Source of the DNA: an uncultured Pelagibacteraceae bacterium
Lineage (GTDB): Bacteria > Pseudomonadota > Alphaproteobacteria > Pelagibacterales > Pelagibacteraceae
Direction: 5' to 3'
NCBI GenBank assembly: GCA_902599605.1
Contig: CACKFV010000001.1
Location: 62,001-126,000, forward strand
Length of the DNA stretch: 64,000 nt
A program made the position numbers and the translations under genes. Of the stretch, positions 1 to 8,901 are shown piece by piece (the stretch's first letter is position 1; each line of letters starts with the position of its first letter). Under the pieces are notes generated by a model. That model had not been told where the DNA came from. It ran no database searches and saw only the letters and a list, made by a program, of their open reading frames with translations.

Positions 1-1289
1 CCAGCAGCAACTAGACCAGAAATTACATAAGGCAATCCTGCTATCTCTGGAGTAGCCAATACAACGGCTTTACCACCCATGAAAAACTCGTTTAATTCAA
101 GTGTTCCATTTCCGTTAAAGTCGCTTACAAACATTAAGTTTGCTTGGTTCCAGTTTTGATACCAGTCAATCGCTTGAACTTCAGAGATTGATTTACCAAT
201 AATTCCAGTAGCTAAGTTTGGATCCATTAGTGATAGTTTAGACAAAGTCGCTAACATTGGTGCTGAAGAGTATAGTAGGAATATAAAGAATAGTGACCAA
301 CCTACTGATCTTCTTGCAGCTTTCACACTTGGAGTTGTGAAATATCTCATCATAACGTGTGGTAATGAAGCTGTTCCAGCCATCATACAAACTGCTAATG
401 AAATAAATTTCCAAGGTGTTGTGTTAACTTCTGCGTGCGCTTTAGTTATACCAGATAGTCCTTTTGGAACCTGTTTTAGGTCAGCTGCAGAGTTTTTAAC
501 TTCGCCAAGACCAAACTGAGCTTCTAACTCAGCGATCCTTGCTACTTCATCTGCTAACATTAGGTGTGGAAATACTCCTGCACCCATTTTGTTACTGATC
601 CAGAAAACTGGTAACAAGTATGCTATAATTAGTACAATGTACTGAGCAACTTGCGTCCAAGTAACTGCTCTCATTCCACCAAGCATTGAACACATCAATA
701 TACTTGCAAGACCAACGTACACAGCAATCTCGAAAGGAATATCAAGTGCAACTGATGCAATTGTTCCTGTCGCGTTTATCTGTGCAGTCACGTATGTGAA
801 TGATGCAACTGTTAAGACTATTACCGCAGATAGTCTAGCTAAGTTTCCGCCATATCTAGTTCCGATAAAATCTGGAACTGTGTAGCAACCAAACTTTCTT
901 AAGTAAGGTGCTAATAGCGAAGCAACTAGTACGTATCCACCCGTCCAACCAACAAGCAATGCCATATAGCCGTAACCTTTGAAGTAAATTCCTCCAGCCA
1001 TCGCAACGAATGAAGCACCAGACATCCAGTCTGCTGCAGTAGCCATTCCGTTGAATACTGTTGGAACCTGTCTTCCAGCTACGTAATATGCATCTGTTTG
1101 CATTGTACGTGATAGGTAACCAATTAACGCATAAATTAAAACTGTGAACGCAACAAAGAAAATACCAATTAACTTCGCCGACATTCCAGCTTGTTCAGCA
1201 ATCGCCATTAAGATTATGAAAACAATAAACCCGCCGGTATATGTTCCATAAATCTTAGGAAGATTGTCTATAAATTTACCTTTAAACAT
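1..1289 (-). CDS. Sodium:solute symporter, acetate-type large subunit (partial)
   Basis: Partial gene: the start is at 1289 and the C-terminus lies beyond the window. It encodes a multi-spanning sodium/solute symporter (SSSF) of the type that pairs with a DUF4212 small subunit, usually annotated as acetate or monocarboxylate permease. Membrane segments are obvious throughout, and the N-terminal third carries the family's GxxAAADWMSGASF-like stretch (here MATAADWMSGASFVAMAGG). A hydrophilic insert near positions 80-160 encodes a perfect EF-hand-like loop, DFNGNGTLELNE. The start codon overlaps the stop of the small-subunit gene (TAATG), so the two are translationally coupled. The nearby acs gene supports acetate as substrate, but that is inference; pyruvate or propionate are alternatives. 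Confidence 0.88.
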   Translation of the reverse strand, partial: MFKGKFIDNLPKIYGTYTGGFIVFIILMAIAEQAGMSAKLIGIFFVAFTVLIYALIGYLSRTMQTDAYYVAGRQVPTVFNGMATAADWMSGASFVAMAGGIYFKGYGYMALLVGWTGGYVLVASLLAPYLRKFGCYTVPDFIGTRYGGNLARLSAVIVLTVASFTYVTAQINATGTIASVALDIPFEIAVYVGLASILMCSMLGGMRAVTWTQVAQYIVLIIAYLLPVFWISNKMGAGVFPHLMLADEVARIAELEAQFGLGEVKNSAADLKQVPKGLSGITKAHAEVNTTPWKFISLAVCMMAGTASLPHVMMRYFTTPSVKAARRSVGWSLFFIFLLYSSAPMLATLSKLSLMDPNLATGIIGKSISEVQAIDWYQNWNQANLMFVSDFNGNGTLELNEFFMGGKAVVLATPEIAGLPYVISGLVAA

Positions 1290-1552
1290 TAGTCATCCTC
1301 TCTTTCAGTGTAGCCGAACTCTTCATCAATTTTTTCTTGTCTTCCCGCAAACCAAAAAATTAGTATTACGAAAATTCCAAGAGAACCTTGACATGTCATA
1401 TAATAAGACAACGGATATCCAAGTGGTCTTATTGATGACGCTTCCATCTCGGCGCCGAAGAAAAAGATGCCAATAGAGAAAACAAACCAGATTGCTAATG
1501 TAATAAATAGCAACGTCCTAGTTTTTTCCCAGTGTTGTTGTTGTTTTGACAT
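1289..1552 (-). CDS. DUF4212 symporter small subunit
   Basis: Small two-helix membrane protein of about 87 residues, the accessory subunit of VC_2705-type sodium/solute symporters. It begins MSKQQQHWEKTRTLL, with hydrophobic segments around residues 12-33 and 47-68 and an acidic tail (EFGYTEREDD). An in-frame ATG exists further upstream at 1603, but the start at 1552 is preferred: a strong ribosome binding site (AGGGAGGG, complement of 1560-1567) sits seven bases before it, and DUF4212 proteins normally begin close to this point. Its stop codon overlaps the start of the large subunit, forming a two-gene transport operon. Confidence 0.88.
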   Translation of the reverse strand: MSKQQQHWEKTRTLLFITLAIWFVFSIGIFFFGAEMEASSIRPLGYPLSYYMTCQGSLGIFVILIFWFAGRQEKIDEEFGYTEREDD

Positions 1553-1674
1553 TTTTTTTCCCTCCCTATAGGTTAAAAGACGAAACATTACCCAAAATGA
1601 CATAGATTGGAACCCCTAAAAATGTTACAATTGAGTGTGTTTTTACACAATTAGACAACTTGAAGTAGAAAATA

Positions 1675-2298
1675 ATGCTAAAATACAAATTCAATCTAAA
1701 AGATATAAGCCTTGCTGATTTCAAAGTTTATTTAGGAGCAATGTTTAAAGCAGTGCTTCCTAAGAGCAAACTGAGGAATTTGGACGACTTAAAAAAATTT
1801 ATTCAACAGAAATCAGCTTGGGTGACCCAAGTTACCCTTTATAATTATTTAAAAACCAGAATGGGAACTAGATACGTTTTGCATTTTGATAATGAAGAAT
1901 TTTTATCTTCAATAAACAAAGCAAAATGGAATATCTATTATGTGGCTCTTCAAGATCTTACTTTTTACAGCTTCTCGTATTTAAATTATTTCTTCAAATA
2001 CGAAGATACAGCAAAATCAAAAATGATTTACGAAGAGATTTTGCATGATGAACTTAAGAATGGAATGCCCGATGATATTATTGCAAAAGGTAAAGCAACT
2101 TTTGACAAAAGATTAGAGGAAATTGATTGGAAAAAATATTTTAGCTCTTTGCCATTTAACAAAAGTGCTTTGGCTTTGTATGAATGGGCACCGATTGCTG
2201 AAGAACTTAAAACTTTAGATAGAAAAATTGTTTTAAACTCTATGATACTAAAGTGGGACAATATTAAAGAAGAATTCGAAAAGAGAATTAATTTTTAA
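1675..2298 (+). CDS. Conserved hypothetical protein between symporter and acs
   Basis: I do not recognise this 207-residue protein. It has no signal peptide or clear membrane segment. It is rich in aromatic residues ([20 protein letters not shown] around residues 82-102) and has a charged helical second half ([27 protein letters not shown]). It is transcribed divergently from the acetate-type symporter, and its stop overlaps the stop of acs by four bases in a tail-to-tail arrangement. The position between an acetate transporter and acetyl-CoA synthetase suggests, but does not show, a link to acetate use. Coding is supported by the length of the open frame and the lack of any competing frame. 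Confidence 0.7.
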   Translation: MLKYKFNLKDISLADFKVYLGAMFKAVLPKSKLRNLDDLKKFIQQKSAWVTQVTLYNYLKTRMGTRYVLHFDNEEFLSSINKAKWNIYYVALQDLTFYSFSYLNYFFKYEDTAKSKMIYEEILHDELKNGMPDDIIAKGKATFDKRLEEIDWKKYFSSLPFNKSALALYEWAPIAEELKTLDRKIVLNSMILKWDNIKEEFEKRINF

Positions 2299-4388
2299 AT
2301 ATTTTTTCTTTCATCAACAAGGCTTTTGACAACACTAGGATCTGCCAACGTTGTAGTGTCACCAAGTTGATCGTGTTCATTTGCTGCTATCTTACGCAAT
2401 ATCCTTCTCATTATTTTTCCAGATCTAGTTTTTGGAAGTCCTGGTGAAAAATGTATTATATCAGGTGTTGCTATTGGTCCGATTTGTTTTCTTACCCAAA
2501 GCTTTAAATCTCTTTCTAAATCACCATCAGGAGTTTCACCCACATTAAGAGTTACATAACAATACAAACCATTTCCTTTAATGTCATGAGGATAACCCAC
2601 AACTGCAGCTTCCGCTACTTTTGGATGAGCCACGAAAGCACTTTCTATTTCTGCAGTACCAAGGTTATGACCCGATACAATAATAACATCGTCAACTCTT
2701 CCTGTTATCCAATAATATCCGTCTTTATCTCTTCGACACCCATCTCCAGTAAAGTATTTCCCATCGAATTGAGAAAAATATGTTTCAATAAACCTATTGT
2801 GATCTCCATAAACAGTTCTCATTTGTCCAGGCCATGATTGAGCTATACAAAGTCTCCCTTGAGCTTCTCCTTTTAAAACGTTTCCGTCTTTATCAACTAT
2901 TACAGGTTTAATTCCGTAGAAAGGTTTAGTTGCTGAACCAGGTTTTAAATCTATAGCACCGGTTTGTGGACTAATTAATATACCACCTGTTTCTGTTTGC
3001 CACCAAGTATCAACAATTGGACACTTACTATCACCGACAGTTTTGTAATACCATTCCCATGCTTCTGGATTAATTGGTTCTCCAACAGTTCCTAAAAGTT
3101 TTAAGCTTTTTCTAGAAGTTTTTTTAACAGGTCCTTCACCTTCCCTCATCAATGCTCTAATTGCGGTGGGAGCAGTATAAAAAATGTTTACTTTATACTT
3201 ATCGACAATTTGCCACCATCTTGAACTGTCGGGATAAGTCGGAATTCCTTCGAACATTATAGTTGTTGCACCATTAGCCAAAGGTCCGTAAATAATATAG
3301 CTATGTCCTGTTATCCATCCAATGTCAGCCGTGCACCAATAAATATCTTTTTGTTTATAATTGAATATGTACTGATGAGTCATCGAGGCATACACCATAT
3401 AACCGCCTGTAGTATGAAGCACACCTTTAGGCTTACCCGTTGAACCAGATGTGTATAAAATAAAAAGAGGATCTTCCGCATTCATCTCCTCAGGTTCACA
3501 CACAGCAGGGACATTTTTTGTTATGTCATGGTACCAGACATCTCTGTCTTCATTCCAATTAATTCTATTTCCTGTTCTTTTAACAACAACACATTTTTTT
3601 ACGTTCGTGCAACTTAACAAGGCTTCATCTGTAATTTCTTTCAATGGAATTGTTTTTCCACCCCTTACTCCCTCATCAGCAGTCACAACATAATCTGAGT
3701 TACAGTCATTAATTCTGCCTGCGATACTGTCGGGCGAAAATCCGCCAAAAATTATAGAGTGTATTGCACCAATCCTCGCACATGCCAGCATCGTGTATGC
3801 AAGTTCCGGTATCATAGTCAAATAAATTGTTACTCTGTCTCCTTTTTTAACACCAATATTTTTTAGTCCGTTTGCAATTTTGGATACTTCCGAGTGGAGC
3901 TGTTTGTAACTTATTTTCTTTTGAACTTTTGGATCATCCCCAACCCAAACTATTGCAGTCTTATCTTTATTGTTTTTAAGATGTCTATCTATACAGTTTG
4001 CCGAAGCATTTAGAGTCCCATCATAAAACCATTTAATATGTACATCAGATTTACTATACTTAACGTCCTTAATTTTAGAATATGGTTTAATCCAACTAAT
4101 TCTCTTTCCTTCTTTTCTCCAAAAAGAGTCATTTTCTTTCAAAGATTGATTGTATTTTTTTTCGTACAAGGTTTTTGTAACTAAAGCTTTTTTAATCCAT
4201 TCCGATTTAGTTTTATAAATTTTTTCAGTATCCCCTATTGTTTTGCTGATCGAAGATCTAGTTTTCCTTTTTTTTGATTTTAAAGACTTTCTTTTTTTTG
4301 ATTTTCGTAAAACCTTTTTCCTTTTTTTTGTAGGTTTTCTTTTTTTAATTTTTTTACTTTTTTTCTTTTTTCTAGATTTTTTCGGCAT
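2295..4388 (-). CDS. acs: Acetyl-CoA synthetase with polybasic N-terminal extension
   Basis: Cytoplasmic AMP-forming acetate:CoA ligase, converting acetate, ATP and CoA to acetyl-CoA. Visible ANL-superfamily motifs are the P-loop [11 protein letters not shown] (about residues 312-322), WWQTETGG, the hinge region [23 protein letters not shown], and the catalytic/acetylation lysine in TRSGKIMRR near the C-terminus. At 697 residues it is about 45 longer than typical Acs. The excess is an N-terminal segment in which 30 of the first 45 residues are Lys or Arg. No other in-frame ATG lies between this segment and the conserved core, so the extension appears genuine. The neighbouring symporter suggests an acetate uptake and activation module. 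Confidence 0.95.
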   Translation of the reverse strand: MPKKSRKKKKSKKIKKRKPTKKRKKVLRKSKKRKSLKSKKRKTRSSISKTIGDTEKIYKTKSEWIKKALVTKTLYEKKYNQSLKENDSFWRKEGKRISWIKPYSKIKDVKYSKSDVHIKWFYDGTLNASANCIDRHLKNNKDKTAIVWVGDDPKVQKKISYKQLHSEVSKIANGLKNIGVKKGDRVTIYLTMIPELAYTMLACARIGAIHSIIFGGFSPDSIAGRINDCNSDYVVTADEGVRGGKTIPLKEITDEALLSCTNVKKCVVVKRTGNRINWNEDRDVWYHDITKNVPAVCEPEEMNAEDPLFILYTSGSTGKPKGVLHTTGGYMVYASMTHQYIFNYKQKDIYWCTADIGWITGHSYIIYGPLANGATTIMFEGIPTYPDSSRWWQIVDKYKVNIFYTAPTAIRALMREGEGPVKKTSRKSLKLLGTVGEPINPEAWEWYYKTVGDSKCPIVDTWWQTETGGILISPQTGAIDLKPGSATKPFYGIKPVIVDKDGNVLKGEAQGRLCIAQSWPGQMRTVYGDHNRFIETYFSQFDGKYFTGDGCRRDKDGYYWITGRVDDVIIVSGHNLGTAEIESAFVAHPKVAEAAVVGYPHDIKGNGLYCYVTLNVGETPDGDLERDLKLWVRKQIGPIATPDIIHFSPGLPKTRSGKIMRRILRKIAANEHDQLGDTTTLADPSVVKSLVDERKNI

Positions 4389-4389
4389 G

Positions 4390-4803
4390 CTAAATATTAC
4401 CCATTTTATTCAAAATTTTCCAGCTTTTAGAGTCAATTGGCATGACTGACAATCTGCTTTGTTTAATAAGGGGAATTTCATTTAAAGAGCTATTTTTTTT
4501 AATATCCTCCAATTTTATAGGACTTTTTAATTTTTGTTTAAATCTTACCATGACAGCAACGAACATCTTTTTTTTATCTGTAGGATCCAAAAAAGCTTCT
4601 TTTACTACTTCTACAATACCTACAATCTCTTTTCCGATATTTGAATGGTAAAAGAAACAAAGATCACCATTTCTCATTTTTTTTAAATTGTTCCTAGCTT
4701 GATAATTTCTTACTCCGTCCCATATCGCACCTTTGTCCCCAGCTTTTTCTTGTTGTGTAATCGACCATACATCTGGTTCAGATTTTAATAACCAATATTG
4801 CAT
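4390..4803 (-). CDS. EVE domain protein
   Basis: 137-residue EVE (PUA-like) domain protein, related to human THYN1. The family start [15 protein letters not shown] is clear, followed by [20 protein letters not shown] and [17 protein letters not shown], which form the beta-barrel thought to bind modified bases in DNA or RNA. The length is normal. It sits directly downstream of tsaD on the same strand with no gap (tsaD stop at 4804), and its stop is one base from the acs start at 4388, so the run tsaD-EVE-acs may be co-transcribed. Binding of modified nucleotides is family knowledge; the substrate here is unknown. Confidence 0.9.
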   Translation of the reverse strand: MQYWLLKSEPDVWSITQQEKAGDKGAIWDGVRNYQARNNLKKMRNGDLCFFYHSNIGKEIVGIVEVVKEAFLDPTDKKKMFVAVMVRFKQKLKSPIKLEDIKKNSSLNEIPLIKQSRLSVMPIDSKSWKILNKMGNI

Positions 4804-5874
4804 TTAGATTTTTACTCCAGCGCCTTTAAGAAATTTTGCCTTGCTATCTAATTGCCACCTTGGGTTCGCTTCAAAATTATGTTTATCAAATTTCTTTTTC
4901 TTATACCTTTCCAGCCCTGCTAGTGCTATCATCGCTGCGTTGTCGGTACATAATTCTAAATCAGGGAAATAAACTTTAAATTTTTCTTTTTTGCATAATC
5001 TTTCTAAAGTAATTCTGATTTGTTTATTAGCAGCAACACCACCCGCAACTACCAAAGTTCTATTTTTTGGATAAAGTTCTAAATATTGTTCAATAGCTTT
5101 TTTTGTTTTTTTATTCAAAATATCAAGAACAGTTCTTTGAAAACTTGCTGCAAGATCGTTCTTATCTTTTTCTGTTTTTATGAATTCTTTTAACCTTAAG
5201 ATTGCTGTTTTCAGACCAGCAAAAGATAAATTAGACCCACCCCTATTTAAAATAGGCTTTGGTAGCATGAACCTGTTCTCATCACCCCTTCTTGCCAATT
5301 CCTCGATCTTTGGTCCACCTGGGTAACCAAGATTTAAAAGTTTTGCTGTTTTATCGAATGCTTCGCCAAGGGCATCATCTATTGTTGTACCAAGCCTTTT
5401 GTAGTCACCTAATTTTTTAATTGTTAAGTATTGAGTGTGTCCACCTGAAATTAAAAAAAGTAGATATGGATATTTGATATTAAAATTTAGTTTCGGACTT
5501 AAGGCATGACCCTCCAAATGATTTACAGCTATAAAAGGTTTTTTTAACGATAACGACAAAGCTTTTGCAAAATTTAAACCAACTGATAAACAAACTATTA
5601 AACCAGGCCCAGCAGTTGCTGCAACAGCATCAATATCTTTCAATTTTACTTTACTAATTTTTAAAGCTTTCTTTGTCATGATGTCAATTTTATCAAGATG
5701 CGCTCTTGCAGCTAAATCTGGAACTACACCACCAAATTTTTTATGAACTTCAAATTGACTTGAAACAACATTTGATAAAATTTTTGGTCTATTTTTTCCA
5801 TTATCTCTCAATATGGATACAGCAGTCTCATCACAACTAGTTTCTATGCCAATAATGATTGTTTTTTTTTTCAT
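4804..5874 (-). CDS. tsaD: tRNA N6-adenosine threonylcarbamoyltransferase TsaD
   Basis: Transfers the threonylcarbamoyl group to A37 of tRNAs that read ANN codons, as part of the TsaB-TsaD-TsaE complex. The ASKHA-fold protein of 356 residues shows GIETSCDETAV at the N-terminus, the metal-binding histidines in NHLEGHALSP, LLFLISGGHTQ, the glycine-rich GVAANKQIR and the late DNAAMIA motif. The length is standard. It is divergent from hemC with about 50 bases between the start codons, an arrangement (tsaD next to hemC and hemD) common in Alphaproteobacteria. Confidence 0.96.
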   Translation of the reverse strand: MKKKTIIIGIETSCDETAVSILRDNGKNRPKILSNVVSSQFEVHKKFGGVVPDLAARAHLDKIDIMTKKALKISKVKLKDIDAVAATAGPGLIVCLSVGLNFAKALSLSLKKPFIAVNHLEGHALSPKLNFNIKYPYLLFLISGGHTQYLTIKKLGDYKRLGTTIDDALGEAFDKTAKLLNLGYPGGPKIEELARRGDENRFMLPKPILNRGGSNLSFAGLKTAILRLKEFIKTEKDKNDLAASFQRTVLDILNKKTKKAIEQYLELYPKNRTLVVAGGVAANKQIRITLERLCKKEKFKVYFPDLELCTDNAAMIALAGLERYKKKKFDKHNFEANPRWQLDSKAKFLKGAGVKI

Positions 5875-5924
5875 AAAAGGTTTTTATTAATGTAACTTAC
5901 TCTAAAAATAAAAAAATTAAATAA

Positions 5925-6824
5925 ATGGAAAAACTTATAATTGGTTCTCGAGGAAGTAAATTGGCATTAAAGTATGCTGAAATTGCAAAAAAAGCTTTTC
6001 TTGAGGAACTTGATATAGAAATAGAAATTAAAAAAATTACTACAGAGGGTGATTTAGTTTTAGATAGAAGGACTAGTGAAATTGGAGGCAAAGGTGAGTT
6101 CATAAAAAATATTGAAAAAGAACTTTTAAATAAAAATATTGATGTAGCAGTTCATTCTTTAAAAGACGTTCCGTCTATAAAAACTAAAGGTTTAAAAATA
6201 GATTGTTTTCTCAAAAGAAACGATCCTCAAGAAGTTTTAATAAATAAAGAAAACTTAAAGCTTGATAAAATAAAAAAAAATTCAGTAGTTGGCACTTCTT
6301 CATTAAGAAGAGAATTTCAGTTGAAACATTTAAGACCAGACTTAAACTTTAAATTAATTAGGGGAAATATCGACACAAGAATAAAAAAATTAGATGAAGA
6401 TCAATATGACTCGATTATTTTAGCAAAGGCAGGTCTATTATCTTTATCTATAGAAAACAGAATATCAGAGGTTTTTGAATGTGAGAAAATAGTTCCTCCA
6501 GCTGGCCAAGGAACAATCGTTCTTCAGTCTAGAGAAGACGATGACAAAATAAATAGCGTACTTTCAAAAATAAACCACTTTGAAACTTCAATTGAAGCAA
6601 AAGTTGAAAGGAAAATTTTAAGTGTTTTAGAGGGTGATTGTAGTACAGCAGCAGGGATATATGCTAATATAAAAGGCAAGAATGTAAAAATTATAGCTGA
6701 ATTATTTTCTGATAGTGGTGATAAAAAATTTACTTATAAAGATGAATGTAAAATAGAAGATGCTTTAAAAATTGCAGAGAAAGCTGGCAATGATTTAAAA
6801 AAGCAGTTTGAGATGGCTAAATAA
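5925..6824 (+). CDS. hemC: Hydroxymethylbilane synthase (porphobilinogen deaminase)
   Basis: Polymerises four porphobilinogen molecules into hydroxymethylbilane for heme synthesis. The 299-residue cytosolic enzyme starts with IIGSRGSKLALKYA and contains VHSLKDVPS, GTSSLRRE, LIRGNIDTR and PPAGQGTIVLQ. The dipyrromethane cofactor cysteine lies in EGDCSTAAG. Length and motif order are normal. Its stop codon is immediately followed by the hemD start codon with no spacer, so the two genes are translated together. Confidence 0.96.
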   Translation: MEKLIIGSRGSKLALKYAEIAKKAFLEELDIEIEIKKITTEGDLVLDRRTSEIGGKGEFIKNIEKELLNKNIDVAVHSLKDVPSIKTKGLKIDCFLKRNDPQEVLINKENLKLDKIKKNSVVGTSSLRREFQLKHLRPDLNFKLIRGNIDTRIKKLDEDQYDSIILAKAGLLSLSIENRISEVFECEKIVPPAGQGTIVLQSREDDDKINSVLSKINHFETSIEAKVERKILSVLEGDCSTAAGIYANIKGKNVKIIAELFSDSGDKKFTYKDECKIEDALKIAEKAGNDLKKQFEMAK

Positions 6825-7523
6825 ATGCATGTTTTGTTAACTAGACCTTTAGAGGACTCACTAGATCTCATAAAGAGATTTAAAGACAAAGATATTACTG
6901 TTTCCCATCTTCCTTTAATAAGAATAAATAAATTAGATTACCCAAAACTTAAAAGTTCAGAATATAATGTAATTGTTTTTACTAGCTCAAATGCAATTAG
7001 AAATTTAAATACTAAGGATTTTAATAAAAATATTCTATGTTTTTGTGTTGGTGATGCAACTGAAAAAACCGCAAAACAAAAAGGTTTTCATAATACATTT
7101 TCGGCTGGTGGAAATGTGAGAAATTTACGAGAATTAATTTTACAAAATTTAGAAAAAAAAACTGAGAAAATTTTGTATGTAAGCGGTGAATTAGTTTCAT
7201 ATGATTTAGATAAAGATCTAATTAAAGAAGGTTTAAATGTTCAAAGATTAATTAATTATAGTGTTTCACATGTCAAAGATTTAAGTTCTGATTTTTTAAG
7301 TGAGTTAAAAAAAAAAATTCCTGATATCATTTATATCTACTCTCAAAATAGTGCGGTTAGTTTTTTTAATTTGATCAAAAAATATGAATTGGACGACTTT
7401 TGGATGAAAACCAATTTGATGTGTATAGGTGAAAAAACTTCAGCCGTATTAAATGAGCTAAAATGGAAGAAAATCTTCTTATTTAATCCTGGTGAAGAAG
7501 AATTTTTATTATATAAAATTTAG
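6825..7523 (+). CDS. hemD: Uroporphyrinogen-III synthase
   Basis: Cyclises hydroxymethylbilane to uroporphyrinogen III. The sequence is poorly conserved, as is usual for HemD, but it starts with LLTRPLEDS and has IVFTSSNAIRN, FCVGDATEKTA, LYVSGELVSYDL and a late CIGEKTSAVL motif at the expected spacing of the two-domain fold. The 232-residue length is typical. Position immediately after hemC supports the call strongly. The mechanosensitive channel gene begins three bases after its stop. Confidence 0.9.
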   Translation: MHVLLTRPLEDSLDLIKRFKDKDITVSHLPLIRINKLDYPKLKSSEYNVIVFTSSNAIRNLNTKDFNKNILCFCVGDATEKTAKQKGFHNTFSAGGNVRNLRELILQNLEKKTEKILYVSGELVSYDLDKDLIKEGLNVQRLINYSVSHVKDLSSDFLSELKKKIPDIIYIYSQNSAVSFFNLIKKYELDDFWMKTNLMCIGEKTSAVLNELKWKKIFLFNPGEEEFLLYKI

Positions 7524-7525
7524 AT

Positions 7526-8611
7526 ATGGAAGTTTTTATAAATTTTAAGGATCTATTTCTCTCAGTTTGGGACCAGGGAATTCTCGGTATTGATATTGGT
7601 CAAATTCTTATTGGGCTAGGAATATTTTTAATATTTTTAATTTTTAGAGGTCTTATTAGTAAATTAATTCTTAAAAAATTAGAAATGATATCTAAAAAAA
7701 CAACCAACAAATTAGATGATACATTCGTGAAATCTTTAGTTGGTCCAGCGAGATTTTTGCCAATAGTGTTAGGTTTCTTTTTTGCAAGTTATTATATGAC
7801 ATTTAGTGATGAAACCAGTTCATTTGTTGATACTGTTAATAGAACATTAATTACAATATTATTATTTTGGATAATTCATCAGATTATAGAACCAATTTCT
7901 TATATTTTAAGTGGACTAGATAGAATTTTAACACGTGAGTTAATTGGCTGGATAATTAAATCATTAAAGATACTTATTTTTATACTTGGAGCTGCAGCTG
8001 TTTTAGAACTATGGGGAATAAAGATTGGTCCAATTATAGCGGGGCTTGGTTTGTTTGGTGTTGCAGTAGCACTAGGTGCACAAGATTTATTTAAAAACCT
8101 TATTTCAGGAATTTTAGTTTTAGTTGAAAAAAGATTTAAAATGGGTGATTGGATTTTAGTTGAGGGCACAATTGAGGGTATTGTTGAAAAAATTGGATTT
8201 AGATCAACTACAATAAGAAAGTTCGATAAATCTTTAGCTATAATACCAAATTTTCAATTTGCTGAAAACGCTGTAATTAACATAAGCCAAACCACGAACT
8301 GGTTAATAAGTTGGACAATAACACTTCAGTACGACACTACTATAGAACAATTAAAAAATGTCAGAGACCAAATTGAAAATTTTATTAAAGAAAGTAAAGA
8401 TTTTGACACAAAAGTTGGCTTAGCTGTAAGAGTAGATAAATTTTCGGATAGCTCAATAGATATGTATGTAAGATGTTTTACACAAACAGATAGCTGGAAT
8501 GAGTGGCTTAAAGTTAAGGAAAGATTAGCAATTGGTGTTAAAGAAATCGTAGAAAAAAACAAAGCATCGTTCGCTTTTCCTAGTCAATCAATCTACGTAG
8601 AAAAAAAATGA
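7526..8611 (+). CDS. MscS-family mechanosensitive ion channel
   Basis: 361-residue small-conductance mechanosensitive channel of the inner membrane, which releases solutes on hypo-osmotic shock. Hydrophobic helices lie around residues 20-45, 73-92, 102-125 and 145-165. They are followed by the pore-lining TM3 signature (GPIIAGLGLFGVAVALGAQD then LFKNLISGILVLVEKRFKMG) and the MscS beta domain (GDWILVEGTIEGIVEKIGFR, then TTIRKFDKSLAIIPN). The C-terminal alpha/beta domain is present. Two extra N-terminal helices relative to E. coli MscS place it among longer family members. It overlaps the next gene by four bases (ATGA). Confidence 0.92.
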   Translation: MEVFINFKDLFLSVWDQGILGIDIGQILIGLGIFLIFLIFRGLISKLILKKLEMISKKTTNKLDDTFVKSLVGPARFLPIVLGFFFASYYMTFSDETSSFVDTVNRTLITILLFWIIHQIIEPISYILSGLDRILTRELIGWIIKSLKILIFILGAAAVLELWGIKIGPIIAGLGLFGVAVALGAQDLFKNLISGILVLVEKRFKMGDWILVEGTIEGIVEKIGFRSTTIRKFDKSLAIIPNFQFAENAVINISQTTNWLISWTITLQYDTTIEQLKNVRDQIENFIKESKDFDTKVGLAVRVDKFSDSSIDMYVRCFTQTDSWNEWLKVKERLAIGVKEIVEKNKASFAFPSQSIYVEKK

Positions 8612-8895
8612 TAATAATTTACATAGTCGCTATGACAATACTCAAGTATTACTCATACATAGTAATTGCAAACGTCATTTTAAGCTGGCTAGTTGCTTTT
8701 AATATAATTAATACTGGAAATCGATTTGTTTATTCTGTTTTGGACTTTACGTATAGGATGACCGAACCTTTTCTTAATAGAATAAGAGCTTTTTTACCAA
8801 ATCTTGGCGCATTTGATATCTCGCCTGTAATATTACTTATGTTGATATGGATTATGCAAATGTGTATGGAGTATTACATAAGACCGATAATATAA
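8608..8895 (+). CDS. YggT family membrane protein
   Basis: 95-residue integral membrane protein of the YggT family. It has an N-terminal hydrophobic helix containing YSYIVIANVILSWLVAFN, the family motif in which a proline-containing loop follows (FTYRMTEPFLNRIRAFLP), and a second hydrophobic segment (FDISPVILLMLIWIMQM). Family members are implicated in membrane or osmotic-stress functions and cell-envelope organisation; the biochemical role is not established. The start codon overlaps the stop of the MscS gene, so a joint role in envelope stress is plausible. Confidence 0.88.
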   Translation: MIIIYIVAMTILKYYSYIVIANVILSWLVAFNIINTGNRFVYSVLDFTYRMTEPFLNRIRAFLPNLGAFDISPVILLMLIWIMQMCMEYYIRPII

Positions 8896-8901
8896 AATAT
8901 C

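Noticed and set aside
1553..1603. N-terminal extension of the DUF4212 subunit from an ATG at 1603
   Set aside because: The strong AGGGAGGG site positions the start at 1552, and the extra 17 residues do not resemble the family.
1614..1664. Inverted repeat AATTGAGTGTG / ACACAATT between the symporter and the orphan gene
   Set aside because: Pairing requires a two-base bulge and is short and AT-rich; it could occur by chance in this composition.
4254..4388. Frameshift or mis-called start as explanation of the acs basic extension
   Set aside because: The frame is continuous with the enzyme, the ATG at 4388 directly follows the EVE gene, and there is no other ATG before the core, so I kept it as real and reported it as a finding.
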